Shown: positions 32,419 to 41,560 of the stretch, piece by piece
Layout of the letters: every line of letters begins with the position of its first letter
How positions within the stretch are numbered: the stretch's first letter is position 1
Assembly: GCA_027451445.1 (NCBI GenBank)
Contig: DAIDJG010000096.1
Location: forward strand, 1 to 44,134
Source: Singulisphaera sp.
GTDB lineage: Bacteria; Planctomycetota; Planctomycetia; Isosphaerales; Isosphaeraceae
Direction of reading: 5' to 3'
DNA length: 44,134 nt
Position numbers and translations under genes: made by a program
The notes under the pieces: model-generated
The model's database searches: none
What the model was told of the DNA's origin: nothing
What the model saw: only the letters and a program-made list of their open reading frames with translations

Positions 32419-35022
32419 TCAACGATTGCGCAGCGTCAGGGGCGTCGCTCTCGACATTTTCGCACTCAACAAGGCGTTGAACAGCAGCCGGAAGGTTCCG
32501 TGCGTCTGGGCACGGTTCTGGGGCGGGAATCCGAACAGAATCACTCGGCCGTCGCCGTGAGACAGATCGACCACGGCGGCTTTTCCCTGGATCTTCTCTG
32601 GTCCCAGAAGCCATCCGCTCTCGAGCACATTCGTGGCAGCGTAACGGAGAATGGTCGCTGGGGCGTGTTTGAGGTCGGTGGCTTCGAACGCCAGTGATCG
32701 GTCGAAATAGACGGAAACCTCACCGCGGACACTCTGGGCGGTCGGTCGAGAACCGTCAGAGACCTCCGCGCGGACAATCGAGCCCGGCCCGTAGAATTCC
32801 GAGGTCTTCAAACCAGCCACCGCGTTCTTCACTGGTAGCCCCAACTGCTCGATCGCGTAATCGGATGACTTCGCCAGGCAAATGAGCGTTCCGCCGGAAT
32901 TGACGAAGCTGCGCAACCCGGTAGCACCCTCGGCGCCCAGGCCTCCGGTGTAAGCGGGCTCGCTGTCGTTCGGGCCGTAGCCACTGCGCAGCATTCTGGG
33001 ATCGATCGAGGGGAGCACCAAGGCGTCGAACCGCGCATTCAGGTTGCCAGCGCGGATGTCGGAGTCATGCACCGTCGTGTACGCGAAATGGAACCGTTCC
33101 AGGACGAACCGAGTCCAACCTTCGTCCATGCTCGGGTTCCACGGTTGATAGAGTGCGACTCGGGGAAACCCGACCTCGAAGACCTGTCCAAGCGCGTACA
33201 GATTCGGGCCGAAATCCTCGACGTCACCCTCAATCTGAGAGCTGACCGTGGGCAAGACCCGGTTGAGCATGTCCCTGGCTTGGGGGGTGGCCTCGTAGAG
33301 GAACGTACCTTCGGGCTTCTCCTCCCGGCCGAGCAATCGCCGCACGGGCACCCTTATCTTGAGCAGTTCGTTGATCAGGATGAAATCGTCGTTCGCCTCC
33401 CCCTGGAGCTTGTAGACGCGTGCGTCTTCGGCGCCTTTGACCGTGCCGCGGATCGGGTCGATCGATTCGAGTGCACCGCGCTCGAACGCGAAGGGTTGGT
33501 CGATTGCCGCGGTCCGCACACCCATTTGGAGCGGCAACGTCCAGCCGGAGACGTCGTAGGGCGCTTCGGCGGCCCCGGTGGCTGTGAATCGTGAGGGATA
33601 GTCCTGTCGCTCCATCAGATCTTTGATGTGCGCGCGATAGGGCTGGGCGGCGGGCAGGATCCACGAACCTTCTGCAATCGAAACGCCGCCCACTTCGAGC
33701 GTCGTGCCGGCGCGGTGGACCTCGATCCCCGTCGCATGGAGGATGCGTACCATCTCCGCTGCGCGGGCGGGGTCCGGCTGGTCGCGCGGGATAGCCCACG
33801 CGAAGGGAGGTTCCTTGCTTCCTCGGTTCACAGCGTCGCGGGCCATGGCCTGAAGGTTGGTTTGGAACCGGTCCTTGTACCGCGCGGCCAGGGTCAAAAG
33901 GGAGTGGGCACAGATGAGCTCATAATCAACGATATCGCGAAGCCGCCACCAGCCGCCCGGCCAGGGGTCGATGAAGTTCACTGAGGGGCGATGGTCGGGA
34001 AACCCTCGCTGGCCGCCGACCAGTTCGGATTTGTCGATAAACAAAGGCGTCGCGAGCTTGACGCTCGCCGCTTCCGTAAGTACGGCGACGATGTTGTGCC
34101 GTTGGGGTGTCGTTCGGTTTCCGCCGTTCCACCAGTTGTCGTAGATCGCCTGGGTGGCGATGCCGCTCTTCCCGGCGGCGGCCAGTTCGCTGGCCATGTG
34201 CGCCCCGACCAGGAAGATGCCCTGTTCGACGCGGGGGTCGATGTTGGTATCGATCGGATCGTGGAACGGCGGCACGAACAAACGCGGACCGCGGGCCGAC
34301 ATCTGGTGGACGTCGTACAGGAGCGTGGGGAACCACTCTCGGTAGAGCACGCGCGACAGCAGCCGCGTCTCCACGAGGTTTAGCATAAACCAGTCGCGGT
34401 TCGTGTCGTGGCCAGCGTATTTGTGATAGAGCTCGGGCATTCCCGACCCTTCCCACGGCTGCCCTTTCGACCGCTCGTACCAGGCGGCGACCTTGTCGAT
34501 ACCGTCAGGATTGGCTGAGGGCACGAGGAGGAGGATGGTCTTGTCGAGGACCTCGCGCGTGTCGGGGTCGTCCTTCGTGGCAAGTTCGTGAAGCAGCTCC
34601 ATCGCCATGAACGTCGAGGCCGGCTCGGACGAGTGGATCGAGCAAGTGATCACGACAACGGCCTTACTGCGCCCGATGGGGTCGTCCGTTGGCGTGGTTG
34701 TACCGTCGAGGCGGGGGTCCGAGAGCCGATGCTGCAATTCCTGATAATCATGGAGCCGCGCGAGCGCCTCGGGGGCGGACACGATAGCCATGATGTACGG
34801 CCGATCTTCCGTGGTTCGGCCCAGCTCGCGCACCACGACGCGATCGGAGGTGCGATCGACCTTTCGGAAGTACTCGACCACGGCCGGCCAACGGGTCAGC
34901 CGGAAATCCGCACCCGGGCGGTAGCCAAGTTGCGACTCAGGAGTCGGAACTTCTTCGGCCGCGGATACCAGTGGAAAGGTCGCGAGCACGGTCGCGACGG
35001 CGATCAAGCTGTGTCGTGGCAT
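32419..35022 (-). CDS. exported M14-family zinc carboxypeptidase-like protein
   Basis: An 867-residue periplasmic or secreted metallopeptidase. A signal peptide (~1-22) precedes the M14 domain with CSIHSSEPAS (zinc His130 and Glu133), PSANPDGID, HDTNRDWF, and LLYDVHQM (third zinc ligand His239). VLTEAASVKLATP carries a plausible catalytic glutamate. The C-terminal half, from ~430, is a large non-catalytic part with a segment SGGTLICLAKSSDYAIEQLGLP like a class I glutamine-amidotransferase-type fold. Proteins of this layout are often annotated as zinc carboxypeptidases; substrate unknown. ATG 35022 begins the signal peptide; the longer GTG 35058 frame lacks one. Neither has a clear ribosome site. 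Confidence 0.88.
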   Translation of the reverse strand: MPRHSLIAVATVLATFPLVSAAEEVPTPESQLGYRPGADFRLTRWPAVVEYFRKVDRTSDRVVVRELGRTTEDRPYIMAIVSAPEALARLHDYQELQHRLSDPRLDGTTTPTDDPIGRSKAVVVITCSIHSSEPASTFMAMELLHELATKDDPDTREVLDKTILLLVPSANPDGIDKVAAWYERSKGQPWEGSGMPELYHKYAGHDTNRDWFMLNLVETRLLSRVLYREWFPTLLYDVHQMSARGPRLFVPPFHDPIDTNIDPRVEQGIFLVGAHMASELAAAGKSGIATQAIYDNWWNGGNRTTPQRHNIVAVLTEAASVKLATPLFIDKSELVGGQRGFPDHRPSVNFIDPWPGGWWRLRDIVDYELICAHSLLTLAARYKDRFQTNLQAMARDAVNRGSKEPPFAWAIPRDQPDPARAAEMVRILHATGIEVHRAGTTLEVGGVSIAEGSWILPAAQPYRAHIKDLMERQDYPSRFTATGAAEAPYDVSGWTLPLQMGVRTAAIDQPFAFERGALESIDPIRGTVKGAEDARVYKLQGEANDDFILINELLKIRVPVRRLLGREEKPEGTFLYEATPQARDMLNRVLPTVSSQIEGDVEDFGPNLYALGQVFEVGFPRVALYQPWNPSMDEGWTRFVLERFHFAYTTVHDSDIRAGNLNARFDALVLPSIDPRMLRSGYGPNDSEPAYTGGLGAEGATGLRSFVNSGGTLICLAKSSDYAIEQLGLPVKNAVAGLKTSEFYGPGSIVRAEVSDGSRPTAQSVRGEVSVYFDRSLAFEATDLKHAPATILRYAATNVLESGWLLGPEKIQGKAAVVDLSHGDGRVILFGFPPQNRAQTHGTFRLLFNALLSAKMSRATPLTLRNR

Positions 35023-35481
35023 GGCGAGGGCTGGCGCAGGATCGAAGAGAGAAAGCACGAGGCTTCATGGTATCCGAGCGGTTGTTGGCAAGCCACGAAC
35101 TCGAAAGGGCAACGCTTGATTCGCGACGGCTGACGAGCCGTCCGAGCCGCAAGATCGATTTGCCCCGCTCAAGGCGCGGGACACACCGCTCACGATGATG
35201 GACCGCGATACGAAATTCGTGAATCCAGAGGCGTATATTCGGAACGACTCCGGTGCAAAAGAAGTGGTAAAGACACGTTGAGGGTTGAAGAATCAGAAGC
35301 GTATCATCAACGCGGGACTTCGGAACATCGTGACGGGGGAAACGCGTCAAAGTCCTCAGACTTTTGTCGTGCATGGGTCGGGCTTTCGGAGTAGACTTTG
35401 AGTAGATGACATGTCTGGCCGCGATGTCGGAGATTTCTCCAGAGGCGGCGAGACGCTGGCGCTAGCTTTGGGAGCGCTACC
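35023..35481. other. 459-base divergent region with a possible transposase relic
   Basis: This stretch separates the divergent M14 peptidase and zinc-ribbon genes and should hold both promoters. The only gene-like signal is a short integrase-like relic at 35192-35281, entered separately. Nothing else recognisable was found. Confidence 0.45.
35192..35281 (+). pseudogene. short integrase-core (rve/DDE) remnant, tentative
   Basis: The plus-strand frame reads MMDRDTKF followed by YIRNDSGAKEVVKT before a stop at 35279. DRDTKF, and a following -VEVVKTP-like string, are typical of the integrase-core segment of insertion-sequence transposases. Only about 28 codons survive, with no start signal and no matching downstream sequence. 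It may be a fossil of an old insertion, or a chance resemblance. Confidence 0.35.
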
Positions 35482-36216
35482 ATGATTGAGGTGAGTTGCC
35501 CGAAGTGTGGTGGGGTCGGACAGGCACCGAAAGAGAAAATCAATACAGGGCTGACCTGCAAGAAGTGCCACGCGAGGTTTCACGTGTCGACCAGCGGTCG
35601 ATCGATCCTGGGCGAACCGCCCGTGATCAAGAACGGCAAGGATGCTCGCGGTCACGGTCACGCACACGACCCGATGGCCGCACCGCCCAAACCGGCGAGC
35701 GATTGGAAAGAGAGTTTGCCGGAATTCACGGTGACCGGTCGATCGGCGATCATCGCGCTGGTCGCGATCGTGCTCGGCGCCGGGGTCTATTTTATGATGA
35801 GCCGACCGACCGAGGGCCTGTCGGACTATGCCAAGCAGGTGGCACAAGCCTTCGCCGATGACGATCTCGGCCGTCTCAAGGGGTTTACGACATCGGCATC
35901 GGCGGACGACCTGGTCCAGTGGTATGGCACGGTGCGGCCGAAGTTCGAAGACTTGAAAAAGCAGTGGGTCTCCAAGGAGGTGCTGGTCGGCGTCCTGGTG
36001 ATCGAAGAAGATCTTCGGAAGCGCTCAGGGGAGGTCACCGCGATCATTGCCCCAACCAAGGCGTCAGAGCGCGACGCGTCGCTGAGCGGGAGCCGCGACA
36101 TGGGGATTGATCCCACCAAGCCGATGGAAATTACCCTTAAGTTCACCTCCGACCAATGGGGGAAGTGGCGCCTCGACGGCACGAAAATGAGGGATAGCGC
36201 GGCTCGTGCGCTTTGA
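35482..36216 (+). CDS. zinc-ribbon membrane protein, unknown function
   Basis: A 244-residue protein. An N-terminal four-cysteine zinc ribbon covers C6-PK-C9 and C26-KK-C29 (MIEVSCPKCGGVG ... CKKCHARF). A His/Gly/Pro-rich linker (~55-70, ARGHGHAHDP) and one transmembrane helix (~87-105, SAIIALVAIVLGAGVYFMM) follow. The ~140-residue outer domain has helices (SDYAKQVAQAFADDDLGRLKG) and strands ending KWRLDGTKMRDSAARAL. The cytosolic zinc ribbon plus an exported domain suggests a membrane sensor or assembly factor; that is inference. GGGAG nine bases upstream supports ATG 35482. Confidence 0.75.
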   Translation: MIEVSCPKCGGVGQAPKEKINTGLTCKKCHARFHVSTSGRSILGEPPVIKNGKDARGHGHAHDPMAAPPKPASDWKESLPEFTVTGRSAIIALVAIVLGAGVYFMMSRPTEGLSDYAKQVAQAFADDDLGRLKGFTTSASADDLVQWYGTVRPKFEDLKKQWVSKEVLVGVLVIEEDLRKRSGEVTAIIAPTKASERDASLSGSRDMGIDPTKPMEITLKFTSDQWGKWRLDGTKMRDSAARAL

Positions 36217-36283
36217 AAAGTTACTCAACGACCCGTCCCCTGCGCCGTTGGTCGTTGGCATCTACGGCACGGTCGCGAGACTC

Positions 36284-36430
36284 CGCATCCCTCACCCCTC
36301 CGCTGTGCAGCGACTCTCTCCCGCAAGGTGCGAGGGGTGTTTTTCACCTCTGCGAGCCGTAGCAGCTAAAGACACACCTCTCCCCTTGTGGGAGAGGTCG
36401 GCCCTCAACGAGGGCCGGGTGAGGGATGCG
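36284..36430. repeat. 147-bp element with 14-bp perfect terminal inverted repeats
   Basis: CGCATCCCTCACCC at 36284-36297 is perfectly complementary to GGGTGAGGGATGCG at 36417-36430. Inside lie two more hairpins: 36376-36398 (ACCTCTCCC-loop-GGGAGAGGT) and 36400-36416 (GGCCCT-loop-AGGGCC). The words CCCTCACCC and GGGAGAGG are common in dispersed REP-like repeats of several phyla. No gene of its own is present, so it would be a non-autonomous or structural repeat. Confidence 0.7.
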
Positions 36431-36519
36431 GGAAAAACCGTTCGCCGGCGGGTTGTGTAGACACCAATGCTCCTCGGCGGTGCGCGTGCCAGCCGCGTTT
36501 TGAGGCTGACCCGACTACG

Positions 36520-36565
36520 AACAAAAGGACCGGCCAACGACTGCGAGATAGTCGTTGGCCGGTCC
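36520..36565 (-). terminator. intrinsic terminator of the cytochrome/WD40 gene set
   Basis: Perfect 16-bp arms GGACCGGCCAACGACT (36527-36542) and AGTCGTTGGCCGGTCC (36550-36565) flank a seven-base loop. On the minus strand the stem is followed by TTTTGTT (36520-36526). It lies 32 bases after the stop at 36598, as expected for rho-independent termination of the last gene. Confidence 0.9.
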
Positions 36566-36597
36566 TCGTTGGCGCTTCCGCTGCCGCGATTGCGGGG

Positions 36598-38952
36598 TCA
36601 GGGCGCCTTCGGAGTGGCGGCTGTCGCCACGGCGCCGCGGGCAGCGTCGGCGAGTTTCTTGTCGGCCGCGAGCGCTTCGGCTTCGGCTTTCAATTCGTTC
36701 ACGCGGGCCGTCGCTGCATCGATGGCGGGCTTGTTCGCGGCCAGCGCCTGATCGGCCGCGGCTTTGGCCGCGTTCGCCTGATTCAACTCGGCCGTACGCG
36801 CTGCGAGTGCGGTGTTAGACGCCTGAAGGAGGTTGCGGATATCCGTGAGCGCCTTCGCCGCTCCGTTCTTGGCGTTGGTAGCGTTCTGGACGTCGGTTTG
36901 ACGTGCCTGGAGCGAAACGGTAGCAGCCTGAACCTGGGCCGTGGCGACGACGACGGTTTGAGCCGCGGCCGCCCGTTCCGCGGTGGGTTGTTGAAGGGCC
37001 TTTTGCGCGGCGGCGTGCCGGCCGTTCGCCGCGTTGAGTGCGGCGACGAGCTCGTTCTGACGCTGCGTTTGCTTGGTCGCTTCGGCCATCGCGGCGTTCT
37101 TGGCGTTCGCGTCCTTGGCGTTGTTCACCGCGGCCTGGGCCGTGGCGACGACCTGGTCCTGCGCGTTCTTGTCGGCCTGGGCCTTGGTGACTTCCGCCTG
37201 GACCTTGGCCAACGCGTCCGCGGCCGTTTTTTCTGCCGCGGCCTTGGCGGCGAGAGCCTGGTCAGCCGCGGCCTTCTCGGCGTTCGTCTTCTGGGCGATC
37301 GCCTGGACAGCCGCGAAAATCTCAGCGGCAATCTTCTCGTTGGCGGTTGTGTTGGTGAGCCCCTGCTCCGCCGCGGTGGCCTGGGCCGACTGCTGGGCCA
37401 CGGTTTGCTGGGCCGTGGTCAGGGCCTGTTGGGCTTTGGCGACGACAGCGGCCTTCTCGGCCGGTGCGTTCTGGATCGGCAGCAGTTGCTGGAGGGTTGC
37501 CTCAGCCTGCGCGAGTGCAGCCTTGTTTTGTTCCAGCCGGGTCGCGATGGGGCCGGGATTCGCGGCGAGGTTGGCGACCCGTTTACCTTCCTTCAATTCC
37601 CAGGCGCGGAGCTCGCCCGTCCAGTCGGCACCGATGACGCGGGTCTCGTCCTGAGTGAAAATCGCTTCGAGCGCCAGGTCGCCGAAGGCTTCGAAGTCGC
37701 GCTGTTTGTTGCCATTCTGATCCCAGAGCCGAACCACGCGGTCGCGGCCGGCGGTGACGATCCGGCCGTCCTTCGCGAACCGGACGGACGCGACACCCCC
37801 TCCGTGAGCACCCCACGTCTTGATCTGGCTGCCGTTCTGCATCTCCCAGAGCCGTACGCTGCCATCTTCGCTGGCCGTGGCCACCACGTTGGAGTCGAGA
37901 CGCCAACTGATGTCAGTGATGGCCGCCGTGTGCCCGCGGAGGTCATAGAACTCACGACCCGTCTGGGCTTCCCAGACCAGCAATCCGTTGTTGCGGTCGC
38001 CCGAGGCGAGCAGCACACCGTCCGGGCTGAACTCGATCGCGGTGACCCACTCGGTGTGCTTCTTCGACTCGTAAACCAGTTGGCCGTCGGCCGTGTTGTA
38101 GACCCGGAGAATCTTGCTCGGACCGCCCAGCGCCACGAGGCCATGATCCGGGCTGATGTCCGCAGCGAGGACGGAGTCGTACTCCTTGCCGATCTCGAAG
38201 ACTCGTTTTCCAGTCTTCACATCCCACACCACCGCAAGACCTGACTGTCCCCCACGCCCGCCGCCGGCGAGCAGCAGGTCGCCGTTCCGACTGAACTTGA
38301 GGACGTGGATCGTCCCTTCAGCGAACGGCAGCACGCCGACGAGGTGATTGTCCGTCGACCGATAGAGCAAGACCTGTTTGTGCCCTCCCACGGCGACGAG
38401 AGGAGCCCAGGGACTGCTTGCGAGTGCGACCACTGCCGTGGGCTTGGCACTCACCACGCTCGGCTCAGGAACCAGGCCCTGAGGCATCGCAGGTGGACCG
38501 GCGGGCTTGCCCATCGCCGACGGATCGAGCTTGAACTCGAACTTCGGCTTCGCCTTCACCATCGCCACGCTACCCGATGTCTCGAGCGCACCCCCTTCGA
38601 TCCATTGCCGGATCAGGGCGATCTCCGCGTCCGGGATCTTGGGCGAGTTCGGCGGCATTTTCGGCTCATCTTTGTGCGAGATTAGCTCAAAGAGACGGCT
38701 GCCGTCCGGGTCGCCGGGCTCAACGACCTTTCCCGAGCTCCCCCCCTGCATCGCGCCGCCGAAGCTTTCGAGGGTCAGTCCCCCCTTCTGCTTGTCGCCG
38801 TTGTGACACGAGTTGCAACGGTTCTTGAAGATACCCGAAACCTGGTCCTGGTAGGTGACCTTCGGCTTGGCCGCGTCGGCTGCCTCGGACAGTACGCCCG
38901 CAGCACACACCAAGAGCCCCGAAACGATCGCGCCGGTGACTTTCGCTCGCAT
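36598..38952 (-). CDS. exported cytochrome-c / WD40 protein with a long Ala-rich coiled-coil C-terminus
   Basis: A 784-residue protein. The signal peptide is ~1-27. A planctomycete cytochrome-c-type domain has haem motif CNSCH (46-50) and MPPNSPKIPDAEI with a plausible distal Met98. A linker is followed by WD40 repeats at ~170-470 (e.g. LASGDRNNGLLVWEAQTG, ATASEDGSVRLWEMQNG, TAGRDRVVRLWDQNG). Residues ~475-784 are almost all Ala/Lys/Glu/Gln (AEKAAADQALAAKAAAEKTAADALAKVQAEV), a long coiled coil. Cytochrome-WD40 fusions are frequent in planctomycetes; the ~310-residue coiled coil is unusual. Electron transfer with the upstream haem-motif protein is inference. GAGG before the ATG supports the start. 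It is the last gene of a three-gene set, followed by a strong terminator. Confidence 0.88.
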   Translation of the reverse strand: MRAKVTGAIVSGLLVCAAGVLSEAADAAKPKVTYQDQVSGIFKNRCNSCHNGDKQKGGLTLESFGGAMQGGSSGKVVEPGDPDGSRLFELISHKDEPKMPPNSPKIPDAEIALIRQWIEGGALETSGSVAMVKAKPKFEFKLDPSAMGKPAGPPAMPQGLVPEPSVVSAKPTAVVALASSPWAPLVAVGGHKQVLLYRSTDNHLVGVLPFAEGTIHVLKFSRNGDLLLAGGGRGGQSGLAVVWDVKTGKRVFEIGKEYDSVLAADISPDHGLVALGGPSKILRVYNTADGQLVYESKKHTEWVTAIEFSPDGVLLASGDRNNGLLVWEAQTGREFYDLRGHTAAITDISWRLDSNVVATASEDGSVRLWEMQNGSQIKTWGAHGGGVASVRFAKDGRIVTAGRDRVVRLWDQNGNKQRDFEAFGDLALEAIFTQDETRVIGADWTGELRAWELKEGKRVANLAANPGPIATRLEQNKAALAQAEATLQQLLPIQNAPAEKAAVVAKAQQALTTAQQTVAQQSAQATAAEQGLTNTTANEKIAAEIFAAVQAIAQKTNAEKAAADQALAAKAAAEKTAADALAKVQAEVTKAQADKNAQDQVVATAQAAVNNAKDANAKNAAMAEATKQTQRQNELVAALNAANGRHAAAQKALQQPTAERAAAAQTVVVATAQVQAATVSLQARQTDVQNATNAKNGAAKALTDIRNLLQASNTALAARTAELNQANAAKAAADQALAANKPAIDAATARVNELKAEAEALAADKKLADAARGAVATAATPKAP

Positions 38953-38973
38953 ATTCTCAGACCTCGGAGGGAC

Positions 38974-39102
38974 GCGGGCTCAGGGCAAGAGCCCGCGCGG
39001 GTGGGGTTGGGGAGGGATGGCGGATACAAGATGCGAGATGCAAAATGACACATTCAAGATAGCAGATGTCGATCCGATATGCCATTTGCCATCGCGCATC
39101 TT
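38974..39102 (-). promoter_or_regulatory. two hairpins between the DUF1549/DUF1553 and cytochrome/WD40 genes
   Basis: In the 157-base gap between the two coding regions lies a perfect 8-bp hairpin (38974-38981 with 38989-38996, GCGGGCTC/GAGCCCGC). A longer imperfect hairpin joins 39028-39047 with 39083-39102 (AAGATGCG-type arms). They could be intergenic stability or processing structures, or a dispersed repeat. No U-tract follows, so a terminator is unlikely. Confidence 0.45.
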
Positions 39103-39109
39103 GCATTTC

Positions 39110-41560
39110 TCAGTGATTGAACAAGAACTCACGGCTATTCAGCAGGGCCCAGAAGATGTCTTCGTACGCCTTCTGTTGGTTCGCTCCTTCACCCAGGGTG
39201 GGTAGAAGCTTATCGAGCTCTTCCTTGCTCGGCTTTCGGCCCAGGCAGCGGATGTAAAGCTCGAGGATGCGCTCCTCGGGGAACTTCTTGTTGGCGAGGA
39301 GCTGGGGAATAATCCCGCCTTGAATGATCTTGTTATTGACGGTGTCGCCGTTGAGCAGGTGGAGCGCCTGTGACAGGGTTGGCTCCATCTTGACCTCACA
39401 CGAGCAGACGGTTTCGCGCGTCGCGCGGCCGAAGGTGGTGAGGAAGTACGTCGTGCTGCCGCCGTCCGCAATCTGGACCGCCCGAGCACCGAGTGGGAGT
39501 CCCTGGAACTTGTCCTTGGTGTTGGTCACCATGCTGATCGTGTCGAGCAGGTTCTCGGCCTTGATCCGGCGCAGGTTGGCGTGGGCGAAGTTGCGCTCAT
39601 CGGTCATGTTGCTTTCGTTGCGCTGGCTCGACCGCTGGTAGGTGCGCGAATTGCAGATTTCGCGAACGAGGACCTTGAGGTCATACTTCGAGTCGGTGAA
39701 GTGCTTGCCGAGCGCTTCGAGGAGCTCGGGATTCGAGGCCGGGTTGCTGACGCGGAAGTCATCGACCGGCTCGACGATGCCCACACCGAAGAAGTGCTGC
39801 CAGACGCGGTTGGCGAACGACGTTGCGAACCAGGGGTTCTGCGGTGACGCGAGCCACTGCGCCAACACCACGCGCCGGTCCTTGCCAGCGGTGTCGGGCG
39901 TGTCGCCGCCGAGGTACTTGGGCTTCATCACGGCGCCGCCGACGGGGTGGGTGACCTCGCCGCCGCCGGAGTTGAAGATGATCGTCTCGCGGTAGTCTTC
40001 ACCCTGCTTGCGGCCGATCTGGGCGAAGAACGCGGCGAAGCCGTAGTAGTCGTTCTGGGTCCAGCGGTCGAACGGGTGGTTGTGGCACTGGGCACACTGG
40101 ATTCGCATGCCCATGAACACCTGGGCAACGTTCTCGCTCAGGAGCAGGGTTTGGTTGGTCGTCTGGTAGAAGGTGGTCGCCGGGTTCTTGAACATCCCGC
40201 CGCTGGCGCCGAGGAGCTCCTGGACCATCTGGTCCATCGGCATGTTCTTGGAGACCTTCTCCACGAGCCAGTTGTAGTAGAGGAACATCGCCTTCTGGCT
40301 GATGTTCCGGCCGGGATCGGAGCGCACCTGGAGCAGCTCGGCCCACTTGTTGACCCAGATCTCGGAGAACTCCTTGCGACCCAGCAGCTCGTCGATCAGC
40401 TTGCTCCGCTTGGCGGGGTCGGTCGAGGCCATGAAGTTCGTGTATTCCTCGACGGTGGGCGGCAATCCGACGATGTCAAAGAACACCCTGCGCACGAAGA
40501 CTTCATCGGAGCAAACTTCCGACGGAGCCATGCGAAGCTTCTTGAGCTTGTCGGCCACCAAGGTGTCGACGTAGTTCACCTCGGGTTCCGCCGGGTACGC
40601 GAACTGGAGGCCCTTGGGCAGAACGAGCATTTGCGACCCGACCGTATACGTCTCGAACCGGGCGAGCACAAACGCTTCGCCGCGGTCGCCCGCGGTGACG
40701 AGCCCGTCGGGGTTGATCGCGGCGGAGGTTTCATTGTTGGTGAGGAAGACGCACAGGCTGGTCACGTCGCGGTCGGTACCGTCGGAGTACTTCGCACGGA
40801 CGGTCATCTGCTGGGTCGCGCCCTTGCCGTCGAGCACGGCCTTCTTGGGGTAGAGGTCGACCGAGACGACCTTGGGCAGCTTGGTCAAGTCGTCGTTGGG
40901 GACGCCCGCTTCGATCCACTTGACGAGCGTCTGGCACATTTCGCTCGTGGGCTCGAACCGCTTTCCGCCACTGTGCTGGACGGTGCCGAGGGCTTTCTCG
41001 ACAACGGTGCTGTCTGCGGGAATGGCCAGGTTGATGCGCCGGCCGCTCATTTCACGCGTGAGGCGGAAGTGGTCGCCTTCGGGATCAAACCCGAAGAGCG
41101 AGAGCCGGAAGCCGTCCTTGCCGCGGGCGGCACCGTGGCAGCTCCCGGTGTTGCAGCCCGACTTCATGAAGATGGGCATCACGTCCAGCCGGAAACTGAT
41201 CGGCCGGGGAGCGGTGGCCTGCGCGACCGTCAGCGGCAACGTGACGGACTGACCGCCGAAGGCGACGGTCATCGTCGTGGCACCATCGGCCACGGGAAAG
41301 AGCGTGGCACCGTCGCGACGGGCGAGCGCGGGGTTGGCCAGGGTATAGGTTGCCTCCTTGGTGACATCGCGCGTGATGCCGTCGGCGTAAATGGCCTGCA
41401 CGACGACCGACTGGCGATCCTGGGCAGTTGTGAGCTGAACGTCGGCGGGGAAGACCTCGACCTTCGCCAAAGGTCCTTGCTGGGCCCTGGCCAGGCTGGG
41501 GATAAGGGCGAGCAAGAGCCACGCGCTGGCCGTCACTGGGCGGAATCTCGTCTTGCGCAT
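39110..41560 (-). CDS. exported DUF1549/DUF1553 protein with Ig-like domains and haem-type motifs
   Basis: An 816-residue protein of the planctomycete-specific DUF1549-DUF1553 class. After a signal peptide (~1-27), Ig-like domain 1 (~33-113) is followed by SGCNTGSCHGAARGKDG (C136-H142, a CX4CH-type motif normal for this family). Ig-like domain 2 (~231-315) and DUF1549 (~332-510), with CAQCHNHPFDRW (C489-H493), come next. DUF1553 covers ~560-800 (WQHFFGVGIVEPVDDFRVSNPASNPELLEALGKHF and the LNGDTVNNKI region). Family members are abundant, but no function is established to my knowledge. ATG 41560 is preferred, with GAGG five bases upstream; a longer frame from 41605 adds 15 codons without a signal sequence. 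It sits between the PPC-domain protein and the cytochrome/WD40 gene. Confidence 0.9.
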   Translation of the reverse strand: MRKTRFRPVTASAWLLLALIPSLARAQQGPLAKVEVFPADVQLTTAQDRQSVVVQAIYADGITRDVTKEATYTLANPALARRDGATLFPVADGATTMTVAFGGQSVTLPLTVAQATAPRPISFRLDVMPIFMKSGCNTGSCHGAARGKDGFRLSLFGFDPEGDHFRLTREMSGRRINLAIPADSTVVEKALGTVQHSGGKRFEPTSEMCQTLVKWIEAGVPNDDLTKLPKVVSVDLYPKKAVLDGKGATQQMTVRAKYSDGTDRDVTSLCVFLTNNETSAAINPDGLVTAGDRGEAFVLARFETYTVGSQMLVLPKGLQFAYPAEPEVNYVDTLVADKLKKLRMAPSEVCSDEVFVRRVFFDIVGLPPTVEEYTNFMASTDPAKRSKLIDELLGRKEFSEIWVNKWAELLQVRSDPGRNISQKAMFLYYNWLVEKVSKNMPMDQMVQELLGASGGMFKNPATTFYQTTNQTLLLSENVAQVFMGMRIQCAQCHNHPFDRWTQNDYYGFAAFFAQIGRKQGEDYRETIIFNSGGGEVTHPVGGAVMKPKYLGGDTPDTAGKDRRVVLAQWLASPQNPWFATSFANRVWQHFFGVGIVEPVDDFRVSNPASNPELLEALGKHFTDSKYDLKVLVREICNSRTYQRSSQRNESNMTDERNFAHANLRRIKAENLLDTISMVTNTKDKFQGLPLGARAVQIADGGSTTYFLTTFGRATRETVCSCEVKMEPTLSQALHLLNGDTVNNKIIQGGIIPQLLANKKFPEERILELYIRCLGRKPSKEELDKLLPTLGEGANQQKAYEDIFWALLNSREFLFNH

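Larger units (their letters stand above)
36217..36597. other. intergenic region with a REP/MITE-like element and a terminator
   Basis: These 381 bases hold no convincing gene. They contain the 147-bp inverted-ended element (36284-36430) and the terminator of the minus-strand three-gene set (36520-36565), entered separately. Open frames crossing the element are repeat-derived. Confidence 0.6.

Noticed and set aside
36388-38244. 618-codon plus-strand frame opposite the cytochrome/WD40 gene
   Set aside because: Its Arg/Gly/Leu-rich chain is the reverse reading of the Ala-rich coiled coil; it starts inside a repeat element and lacks domains.
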